From positions 6,820,001-6,884,000 of the forward strand of contig JAULSR010000002.1 in assembly GCA_030512295.1 (NCBI GenBank): 64,000 bases of DNA, in the 5' to 3' direction. A program made the position numbers and the translations under genes. The notes under the pieces were generated by a model that saw only the letters and a program-made list of their open reading frames with translations, made no database searches and was not told the origin of the DNA. Source of the DNA: Bombardia bombarda. Taxonomy: Eukaryota > Ascomycota > Sordariomycetes > Sordariales > Lasiosphaeriaceae. Shown piece by piece: positions 54,476 to 64,000 of the stretch (position 1 is its first letter; the number at the start of each line of letters is the position of its first letter).

Positions 54476-57400
54476 TACGTCGGCAAAGAGCGTATCTGGA
54501 TCTCAGGCACTTATGACCTAGTGGTTCTCAGTGAATCTCCTTCCGAGGATGTGATCAACTTTCTCAAGCCTGGTGGCTTCGTCGTTGCGAACAATCTCAA
54601 GTTCGTGAACGCGTCCTCTTACTTTAAGCCGGTGTTCACTCACTCGAACTTCAAATGCTGGCAGCTGACTGAGAATATTGTCACCAAGACGGCTCCTCTT
54701 ACCATCCTGATTGCTACCAAAACATCGGCCCTGACTAAGTCAATCGTAGCTTCCATCAAGAAATCTTACCCAGGCCACGTCGAGACTGGCACCTTCCCTA
54801 CTAGCCCACGACCAACCACGCCTGACGTCATCTCCCTGGTCAGCTTAGACGAGAACTTCTTCTTCTTCCAGTCTCAGGATGTCGAATCAGCTTGCTTCAA
54901 GGCCCTGCAGAAGCTCCTCAGTGGGAACGTCCCCAGCATCACTTAGGTACCTAGTTCGGAGCGCTGCTGTTGACACCCCTAACCCTGCACAAGCTTTGGT
55001 GGTTGGTTTTCTACGCACTATGCAGAGCGAGTTTGCTGATTCGCGCATTGCATTTCTTGATCTTGCTGGAGAGACAAAAAATCCTGCGTACATCGCCGCT
55101 CGATGCCTCGAGGTTCTGACCACATTCGTATCTGCAGACGAGATCGCAGAGCGCGATGGTCGTCTTTTTCATAAAAAAAAACTCTCGCCTCGGCGGTTGA
55201 CAGGCACTGGATGAACGAGAAGCTTCCTGTTCCTGCAAATCGCCACACACCCCTGGGGCCCCTTCATGGCTCGCGCAGCCTGGAATTGAAGATCGGCAAG
55301 GTTGGTCTGCTTGACACCTTGGCGAGCCTCGCATTGATGTCTTGCAAGAGGCCCTCTACGAAGTTGTCAGACGCAACGGTAGTCTCCACACCCGCTACTT
55401 CGAGGGTGAGGAGTACTCTCAGCAAGAGCTGATCGATAATCTCGAATTTGCCAAGATGGTCTACGAAGACCTCAGCGATAGCCAGGACCCCGAGGGGGCA
55501 CAGTCGGCGTCCATTAACGCCATCAAGAAGCAGGAGATTGATATCACCGAAGGCGAGTCAATGAGAGTTCTGCTTTCCAACTTGGCCGAGGGCTCGTATA
55601 GCTTGACATATGTCTTCCATCATATCTCATTCGATAGTGGTAGCGCCCAGTCTTTTGTTGACCAGATCGTCAAGCTTTACGATGCGCTTTCCGTGAGCAA
55701 AGGCAAAGACATTGATCCCTCTGGCGTTGATGTCCCCAAGGTCAGCTACGACACCTTCTCTGTGTGGCAGCAACAACTTGTGGAGTCACCCGAGGTGCGC
55801 GCCAACATCGAGTGGTGGCAGGAGACGCTTGCTGGTGCTCCGCCGGCATCTTCCCTCCTCCCGTTCGCCAAGAACATCCGCACACCTGGCAGCAGCAGTG
55901 AGAGACACACCGTCACTGGCGCCATCCAGCTGGCCCATCTGAAGCGCATGAAGCGTGTCGTCGCGGGTCTGAACACCACTCCCTTCAACATCATCACCGC
56001 TGCCTTCCGTGCTTTCCACTACCGATACATTGAAGACAGTGACCTCACCCAGAACTCCAGGATGTTGTCGGTTTCTTTGCCAATATGGTTCCTCTGCGCT
56101 TCTAGGATGACGACTGCGAGGATGCCACCCTCGAGCAGCTTATCCCATGCTCTCAAGCATGTAACCCAAGATGCTCTCGAGCATAGCAGCGCACCTTTTG
56201 AGAAAGTTATTCAGGTCATGGGATTCGATCGCTCCAAGTCCAGCCACTTCCCAGTTGGACAGATAGCCATCAACTACCAGATGTACGGCAAGCAGCCCCG
56301 TCTCAAGGCGCGTGACTTTGAGTTCGAGACCAGCATTGAAGATTTGCCTACACCTTGCGACATGGCACTCGAGATCATCGAAGATTTGGCTGTTGACTTG
56401 AGTCTCAAGTTGCAGTATGACGCCTTCCTCTACGGGGATGTCGAATTCCTTCATGCGTCGTGGGGGTGTGACGGTTACTTACTGCCCTGCCACCCAGTTC
56501 GCCTCCATTGTCGAGCATAAGTCTGACAATCTTGCTGTGTGCAACTTGTACCGCAGGGCCATCTTCGCCGGTGAGGTGCTTCCAGTACGCCTCGTCCGTG
56601 CCATCTATGACATCCTCGGCAGCAGGTTTCAGGTTTATAATCAATATGGACCGAGCGAGACTGGAGTACAGATGACCAGCTCGCTAGTCCCTGTCCCTAG
56701 TCCCGAGGTTGAGAGCATCCCTGCCGGTTTACCACTGGCCAACAGCTCCGTTTACATCATGGATCCTGTTGGACATGTCGTGCCTGCCACCGTTGTTGGC
56801 GAGTTCTGCATCGGCGGATCCCAAGTCAGCGCCGGCTTCCTCAACCTTCCGGACGCGAACGCCGAAGTCTTTGTCGGCGACTCGCTCGCTTCTGATGGTT
56901 TCTTGTCTTAGGGATGGGTGCGAATGTACCGGTCCGGCGACAAGGGTCGCTTCCTTCCCGATGGCCAGATCGACTTCAAGGGCCGTACCAATGGTGACCG
57001 ACAGATCAAGCTGCGCGGCTTCCGGCTGAACTTGGCTGAGATCGACAACGAGCTGTATGCAGCTTCGCTGCATCTCAGCGACAGTTTCAGACTTGTGAAT
57101 GTCGCTGTCGTCCCGCGAGAGACTGCGGCGGCCAGTAGCGATCGTCTGACGGATGAGCACCGGTTGATTGCCTTTATCCTGGCTTCCAGAACCGATGGCA
57201 CCCCGCAAGAGAAGCAGGCACTGGTTGATAATCTCCACGCCACCGTCATGCCTCACCTCAACGACTATATGATGCCCAGCGGATACCAGTTTGTCAATAC
57301 TCTCTCCGGTCTCGCCAGTGGCAAGGCTTCGTACAAGTACCTTGGCGGTCTCGAGCTTGACTTGATGTTCCCCCGCACAGGAAATTCGGTTGTCACAATT

Positions 57401-58330
57401 TCTCTTGACTCATCTGCTGGCTCTGAGGTTGAGGCCATCCTCGAGTCCGTCATCAGCTCGTTCAAGGTTGTGCTGAAGCTCGCCCGTGGTCGTGAAGTTG
57501 CCCCCACTGACAGCTTCTTCAACCTCGGTGGCCACAGCATGCTGGTTCTTCGACTGGCGGCTGCCATCAAGCGTCAATTCAAGGTCAAGATTGAGGTGAA
57601 CGACATGTTTGCGCAACCCACCCCTGAGGGAATCGCTCATCTCATTGCGAAGGCCAAGGGTATTAACATCGGCGAGGCTACGACCAGCTCCAACAAGGAC
57701 GTCGACCGGCGAGCCGAGGCCACACTCCCCGACACTCAAGCCTTCCGTCCTCGTCCCACTCACTGCTGTGCTCCTTCAGCGATCTCAGATCAAGGAGGTG
57801 CTGCTCCCCGGAGCCGACAGTCCCATGGGTCTTCAAATGCTCAAGAGATTGCTCATCGCGGTATCGTGACCAGCATCACTCGCTCCTCTGCCCTCGGATA
57901 CCTAGAGGCTTTCGCCGGTGGTGCGAAGGCCCCGCCTCTTTCTGCCGACGCTGCCGAGGAGGAGTCCGAGGCCAACTTCTTCCTCGGCCTCCTGGGCGCC
58001 ATCTCTCGCACGGGCATGGTTCCCGACCTGACTGAAAAGGCCGGCATTGACGTCGACATCGTTACCGCCGAGTACGTTGCTGCCGTGGTGCAGCGGTTGA
58101 CACTGTCGACGGAGTCGTCAGTCCGCCCTGGAGCTATCTTCCATGTTCGCAACCCGAGACCGGTGAAGCTTTCCGAGCTGCCGCAGATGATGGTGGCCGA
58201 CAATGGCCAGGCGCTTCGCATGGTGCCTTTGGGTACGTGGCTGGAGGCTGTCCAGAAGGGGAATGGCGTAGGGTCAAGTGAGGTGTTTACTGTGGTGCTC
58301 ACACTGGATGATGGAGAGACGAGAAGATAG
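54476..58330 (+). pseudogene. Remnant of a hybrid highly reducing PKS-NRPS megasynthase
   Basis: Homology comes in pieces, in the order of a fungal PKS-NRPS. 54476-55340 matches the region after the PKS methyltransferase (structural KR-like part, VGFLRTMQSEFADSRIAFLD) and the first residues of the enoylreductase (ELKIGKVGLLDTL). At 55320-55345 it jumps straight into an NRPS condensation domain (55342-56450) with HHISFDSGS, the HHxxxD motif. About 56450-57330 is the C-terminal half of an adenylation domain (YNQYGPSE, YRSGDKGRFL, DRQIKLRGFRL). 57420-57660 is a thiolation domain (DSFFNLGGHSM with the phosphopantetheine Ser). 57770-58330 is a damaged terminal reductase. Missing are KS-AT-DH, most of the ER, the KR, the ACP and the A-domain core with its P-loop. 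Frame breaks lie near 54943 and at an A9 run (55173-55181), with others near 55320 and 57770. An in-frame TAG occurs at 56909-56911. It cannot make product. Confidence 0.82.
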
Positions 58331-59116
58331 CGTACATGTAGGAGGGTTGGGTCGATGGCGGATGATGAGCGCCTCCTGGTTGACGCGAGATTTCTGATGC
58401 ACACGTGGTGGTAAGGCCTTGGAGGGAAGGGGGAACGACGATCATTGGTGAAGTTGCATCTGCGCTTGAAATGATGACGGGAGAGGAAAGGGTGGGCCAT
58501 TACTCTATCAGTATACTGTACTAGACGGGCAAGAGTTGGATATCAGAGGCTGCTAGTGTTTTCTTTGCATTACTTGGTTTTTTTTTTTTTTTTTTCGCAT
58601 TATACCGGCTTCATATTTTCCTTTGCCAGTTTTGGCTCGGCATCAACGTCTTCACTTTCTTTACCACATCAGACAGATATTTCTCGGCTTCAAGTTTGTT
58701 TCATAGATCGTCCTGTTTTCTTGCATCCATTTCAGATAGATACCACCTTTCAAAGAATAGCAGTTTGAATTTCTTCACAGAACCAAATACCCCCGCAACT
58801 CAACGGCCGTCCGTCCCTTATGATACAAACTGCGTGTGACATTCAATAATTCCTACCATGAGGGGCCAATCTTCACTTTACCTCCTGAAACTTCCGTGCT
58901 GCCTTTCCTCACATTCTTGGGCAAACCAGTCGCCCGTTGATCCACTTCGTCATCGAGTTCTTCTCTCATCTGGCAAATATTAACCATCTAAGCGTCTACT
59001 TCGTCAGTCATCTGCTGTCCTTATACCAACTCCCTCCATCAACTAACAAATACCGATTATGAAATCCCAAACTCCTGCAGCCCAGCCCACCACAAACCGC
59101 CAAAATCACACCTTGT
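58331..59116. other. Convergent 3' intergenic with T18
   Basis: Between the relic and the DUF3433 gene. It contains a T18 run at 58578-58595 and no supported gene. Confidence 0.5.
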
Positions 59117-62100
59117 CTATCTCGGCTCATGCAGTGCAGGCGGCTCGTCGATTCGATTACCTCTATACTCCGTGTCGACATTCTCGCCCGTGCCGAGGGA
59201 GCAGTCCACGCCGAACCGTCGCCACGAGCCGCCCATGATCACGCCGTAGTAGTAGCGATTTCCCAGATCCTTAACTCGTTGGTGGCGTTCCTTGCCGTCC
59301 AGCTGCGAGACCCCCTCGAGGTCGTGGAGAATATGTGAGGACTGTGACACGTAGTATAGCATGCCAGCGATGCAGCGCGGGTCTACCGGCATTGGGGCCA
59401 TCGCACAAAGAATGAGCCGATCAGTACGACAATCATAGTGGTCAGAAAGACGGCGCTCATGACGGCGCAAGCCATGGCGGCGGTGCTGGTTTGTGTGAGG
59501 CTGAAGGGCACGTTGGATAGTAGGACGGGGAGAAATTCGGATAGGATGGCCGCAAAGGAGGTTGCAAATAGGAAGACATGTTTTTGCTGAAAGGCTGAGT
59601 AGATGCCAGAGAATGGATTCGTGCATGGAGAAACGAGAATGGATCGTTCCGCGGGCTGGGTTCGCTTGGTCATCAGCTGATAGGGAGCCATGATGCTGAC
59701 ACCTGTGACGATTGGGTTAGCTGGGATATTTGGGTTGGGTAGTACGTGTTGTTAAAAGGGCATTGCCCCCAGGTCGGGAAATCTTGGGGAGTACCTACTG
59801 AGGAAGAATGACTGCCAACAAAACGCGATAATGACACCAATGACGGCCGAGACAAAGCGGACGCCAAACGCGTTAGAGTTCATAAACCTCCATAGCCGAC
59901 CGCTGTCGTAGACCTTGCCGTGATAGTATACTTCGTAGTAAATGATAAAGATAAGAATCGCAAGTTGGAAAAGAACCAAGGCAATCCGCCAAGGTCTGCG
60001 TAGTGTTAGAAAAGGGAGCGGATGTGAAGGGCTCTTCGCCACCGTCCCATCAACGTCAATGAGGCCATCAGAGGAGTCGCTGTCGGCGCCATGGTCAATC
60101 TGGTCGTGGAGGCCTTGGCCCGATTCGTCCATCAATAGTATCCCGTATTCTTCCCGACCCATCGAGTTCCGAAAATGCCCAAGTCCATACTGCTTTTGCG
60201 ACACTGCAGCCCTCATCGCTCTCTCGCTGTTCTGCCGTATGTGTATCTGTGTATTGCCGGCAAGGGACGCGATACCCGCAATGTTCCATGGATTTGCAAA
60301 CAACCCTGTCGCACGTCTTCTGACAAAGAATAGGACGAGAAGCAGTAAGAGAATGACTGTGACGATCACTGCGATTAGGGTATATGCTGGCGCCGGGCTC
60401 ACGCCGAGAGCTGGGCCACATTGGTCGGATGCAGTGCCCAAATAACAGTATCCATGCAGTTTTAATCCAATGGCCTCCGTTGCCAGGGGCACTATAAATG
60501 AGGCGCAGCCGACCATCAGGGTAGTAAGAAAAGGAACAGGGTTTCCCTGCAGCAGAGTCGCCACGGGGGTTATAAATGTCATGAGACCAGTGTACTGCAT
60601 CGTCAATGTCTCCTCGCCAAAGGCTCCGCCATCTCTAGCCAACGACTGGAACGGTTGGTAGAGCTTTGCATTCAGGTCGATGATACGCAGAGGGATGACT
60701 AAAGCAACACCAATCAGTGGCGGTAGAAACGTCCCGAGAAAGATGTCTGCCTTGGTCCAAGAATACACTCTTGTTGAGGCCACAACATTAGGATGATCGG
60801 AAGGCCCGCTCGAGGCAGATGTTGTGGATGCCTTGTCCGTCGACGTGGATGTGAAACTGCGTGTTGATTTAGATCGAGTTGAGAAGCTCGTGCTAGGCGA
60901 AGGGGTCGATGTGATGGTTGCCAGACTCCCAGATACCGTGGTCTCGAAGGTCGTTGGGGCAAAAGTACTTGTGTAAGTGCTCAATGTGTCCCCGGATGTC
61001 GACACAAAAGTGAGGGTGATGGGATCAGTGCCGGTAGGCAACGTAACTAGAGTCTCGGTAGTAAGCGTCCCGCCGACCGTCGTGGTGAAACTTGTCACTG
61101 GTGGGGTGGTAAAGATGGTCACGGGCTTTCCGTCGATGATGGACACAACGCTGGATACTGGTGGGGTAATGGTAATGACAGTTGCCGTACCACCAACCCT
61201 AGAGGTGACGGTGTAGTATACGGGCTGGAAGGATGCTGCGACGGGTGTTGTGACAACTACTCGAGTGACCGGCCTGCCATCTATGGTGTCGACAACTGTG
61301 TATGAGATGGGTTGATATGGCGGCCCAACAGGGGTTGACACAACAAGCTGGGTAACGAGTGCGCCCCCGATATCCGTGAGGACCGTGTAAGTGACAGGTA
61401 GCGCGGCTATCAAAGGCATTGAAAACGCTTGTATTGTGGTCAATGTCCCTCCAGCGATTGAAATCACCGTCTGCGGGGGCGGTGTCTCCACTACAGTACG
61501 CAATGTGCCGTCGATCATGGTCTCTATTGTAGAAGGATTCTCCTGATTGACGACCGTCACTGGTGTGCCGCCAATAGTAGAGATTCTGTTGACAGTGGCT
61601 ACTTGAGGCACGGCTAACGGAGTGATGACGAGTAAAGACGTTACAGGAACTCCTCCAACCGAAACCACACCTGTCTTAGCCGGAGGGGTATAAACCTCTG
61701 TCCTGACCAGATCCGTTGATGCAACAACGACAAGGGGCGCCTGAGTCTGAACGACCGCATCAGTTGTGCCCTGGATCACAACGGCTCCCGTCACCTCAAC
61801 ACGGGCGTCGGAATGAGGTGGTGGCAATGACTGCGGGTTCTCGAAGGTCTGCCCCCCAGACTCTTGAATTGGAGTCTGGCCGACATTGGGAATAATGGTG
61901 CTATAATATGTGATGGTCACCGAGCCAACTTCGGGGATGACAGTGGGCTGGATGGTGATTGCGGATGTAGATACGACTTCTTTGGTTGCCGTTAATGTAG
62001 CAGTGACTGGAATGACCACCACGGTAGTTGCCAAGGCTTCGGATTCGCTTGTTTGTGTTGAAAAGGCTGTCGAAGCCTGAGTGCCATTGTTGGGAAAGAA

Positions 62101-62760
62101 GGAGTGGAGGGTTGAGCGACCAGTAGAAGTAGACGTGAGGGTGGCGAGGGATGTAGACTGAGTGACGTATGTGGAAGTGACTGTAATGTTTAACGTGATT
62201 ACCTGGAAGGTCGTCGAGGCCGGGACAGTGACGCTTGTGGTGAAGAAGGAGACGGAAGTCGAGATGGGAATCACATTGCTCGGCAAATTTGTTAGAGCCA
62301 CACCGGACGGGCTGATCAAGGACGTGGTCGGTGAGGTGACTGATGGGGCAGCCTGAACTCCAAGACCAAGTCCGGTGCTCGAAGGAGTAGGAGTTGTTGA
62401 GGAGACGAGATCGCTGGCAGAGTCGCTGCGAGCAAGTGCAAGACGGCGGGGCTGAACCGTTGATGGATTCAAGCCCAGGATCTCTGCATCGCTGTCTGAA
62501 TCAGGCATCGCTTTGGCGGCATAGACGATCAGGGCGATAGAAACACACAACATGACGACCACGCCAATGATGAAGGGCCATCTCAGCGGCGTGGGCTTGT
62601 AGTCAGGGGTCTTGATCGAGTGCGATTCTTTGAGAGGCCATCTCCCCTCTTTCGTAGCATTCTCCCGGATGTCGTCGTCTTGATCCTCTGTGGCCTGGGG
62701 ACTGTACTTGTAGCTTCTAGACCCGGCTCCGGATTGGGGTTGGGGATGAGATTGTTGCAT
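59117..62760 (-). CDS. Large DUF3433 membrane protein with Thr/Val-rich ectodomain; one apparent frameshift
   Basis: Exon 1 is 62760-59799 and the intron 59798-59703. Exon 2 begins at 59702, for about 1190 residues in all. The N-terminus is cytosolic, with a membrane helix at about residues 60-82 (WPFIIGVVVMLCVSIALIVYAA). Next is some 500 residues of Thr/Val/Pro/Ser-rich sequence with loose repeats built on V(V/T)xTPVxxxxxPxxYTVV and GGTxTT. After it come multispanning regions: SWTKADIFLGTFLPPLIGVALVIP and LRRPWRIALVLFQLAIL..NSNAFGVRFVSAVIGVIIAFCWQSFF, the DUF3433 pattern. After 59400 the frame shifts at a C4 run (G4 on +, 59394-59397) between RWP and MPVDPRCIAGMLYYVS, which is conserved in the family. 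The last frame ends at 59117. It is probably a cell-surface protein; its function is unknown. Confidence 0.78.
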
Positions 62761-64000
62761 GTTAGGTTACTGCAGCGGTCGGTCGGATGTATGCCTAGGA
62801 TGCTGCTGCTCTGCGTTTCTCTCCACAGATATCGACATGCTTTAGGGATCACAAATATCACTAAGGTGTAGAAAACGAAGCATATTGACGGGGGTTTTGG
62901 ACCGAGAAATTCAACGTGGGAGCAGAGTGAGAAGGAAAGGGAACGAAAAAGCACACAGGTGGTGGTGGGCGCCCTCCAAGTAACTAGCTATCTTTGGCAC
63001 CAGTCTGGCAGAGTCATAAGCCGAAGGCGTGCAGGCCAAAGGACGGCTGAGATCCAATCCCCGGGCGCGCTTGTGACGGTGGCTTCATTTTGACACGCCC
63101 GGAGCAGGCCCGGGAGGTCGCTGCTGTAGTGCCTTGTAGAATAAGTGCCTTCCTTGTGGTGGCTGTCGTGGATTTGGATGCGCCATCGTGACCGTTGCAG
63201 CGATAGGATTGGCGGGAATGTGACTTGGTGTTGTTGCGATCAACATGTCCTGTCTGTTGCTCAGCCTGCAGCCACCTGCAAGATGCAGGGCCGTTTGGGT
63301 CTGATTGTTCTGTCCGCACTAGGCTTAGCTACCAGCCCTGCCACCGCCATTCTTTTGTTTTTCGACTTATCGACTTGGCAAACAACGCTTGAGCGAAGCT
63401 TGGGGGAGGAGTCACGTGGAGGAGCAATCAGACGATAACAAATCAATCCCACCGCCAGACCGCGACGAGTGTCTCTTAGGAAGCAGAAAGCTTGTAGGAA
63501 TCGCGCGTAGGAAAAGGAAAGAGGAAAGGGGAGTCAAGACATTGTCTGGCGGACAGTGAGTCGGTGCCGGTTTGCGGTTCGCGTCGTGTTTGGTGTTTAG
63601 AGACAGCATGGAGACCAGACGTGACAATGGGGAAAGAAATTGCCTGGCCTCAGCTGCACATTGGCGACAGTGCGGACTGCGGAGACCACAGCTTATTCTA
63701 ACAGCTGACAGCAGCTGCCCGTTGTGACCCGCCCAAAAGATTTTTGTGTGCAACAACCGCTGTGGAATAAGGTACTACAAGCTGTTACTGTGAGCGCTTC
63801 CGATACAAGTGCATCATGTCAATCTTCTCTAAAAACAAAATCCAAAAACAAATGCTTTCCACGCTGATTCCTCCAGTTCCCATTATATCTCTTAGCCTCC
63901 TCTGAAGATTCCACGTGCCCATACGGCAGCGCGAGTTACTGGGCGTCCTCCAGGTCCTCGTGGATATGCAATGGGTATTATAGATCCTGGTAGCCCCTCA
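62761..64000. other. Intergenic to window edge
   Basis: Upstream region of the DUF3433 gene. Short minus-strand frames near 63412-63756 have no motif. No gene was seen entering from the right edge. Confidence 0.45.

Noticed and set aside
1..64000. tRNA or rRNA genes
   Set aside because: No cloverleaf with intact A and B boxes was noticed by eye. A tRNAscan-type run would be decisive and was not possible.

Overview
The window is nuclear DNA of a filamentous ascomycete, most likely a Sordariomycete. It is moderately GC-rich, and its genes are broken by short GT..AG introns (about 50-110 nt, a few longer). It has fungus-specific families: Zn(II)2Cys6 factor, HET-like protein, MFS efflux pumps, PKS-NRPS, DUF3433 and CBM1. 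The N-terminus of HMG-CoA reductase and the one-gene, two-start cyclophilin resemble those I remember from Neurospora and Fusarium relatives. The species cannot be fixed from sequence alone.

Layout. 0.8-8.5 kb: a TPR-SET (SMYD-like) protein, an MFS transporter and RNA polymerase III subunit RPC6, all on +. 8.9-10.1 kb (-): a cyclophilin with alternative mitochondrial and cytosolic starts. 11.5-16.9 kb (+): an Ent3-type ENTH adaptor and a four-helix membrane protein whose long tail holds an in-frame TAG. 17.2-22.2 kb (-): a Zn(II)2Cys6 factor, a Ctr-family copper transporter with a metallothionein-like tail, and a hemerythrin-like protein. 23.1-24.0 kb (+): a GNAT acetyltransferase. 24.4-28.7 kb (-): a membrane-anchored HET-like protein and a small, possibly decayed membrane protein. 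29.5-32.6 kb: the co-chaperone Sti1 (+) convergent with the nicotinamidase Pnc1 (-). 35.1-38.9 kb (+): HMG-CoA reductase with two apparent single-base frameshifts. 40.9-42.9 kb (+): a DHA2-type MFS pump. 44.0-47.9 kb: a CE1 esterase with CBM1 converging on a GH3 beta-xylosidase, a hemicellulose-degrading pair. 48.5-49.6 kb (-): a two-RRM protein. 51.5-52.9 kb (+): a Gfo/Idh/MocA oxidoreductase. 54.5-58.3 kb (+): the wreck of a hybrid PKS-NRPS megasynthase. 59.1-62.8 kb (-): a large DUF3433 surface/membrane protein with one apparent frameshift.

Most of the window is housekeeping or general metabolism (transcription, trafficking, folding, NAD salvage, ergosterol). Accessory character concentrates in the HET-like gene and in 49.6-58.3 kb. 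There, AT-richer gene-poor DNA surrounds an oxidoreductase and a secondary-metabolite relic that has lost its ER, KR, ACP and half of its adenylation domain.

Two cross-cutting signals stand out. First, three frame breaks in otherwise intact genes each look like one missing base in a G/C run, which suggests assembly error rather than biology. Second, short palindromic words built on TAGGTACC / CCTAGGTAC are scattered through the intergenic DNA, and one sits exactly at a frame break in the PKS-NRPS relic. I saw no tRNA, rRNA, intact transposon or CRISPR; none was searched for by computation.
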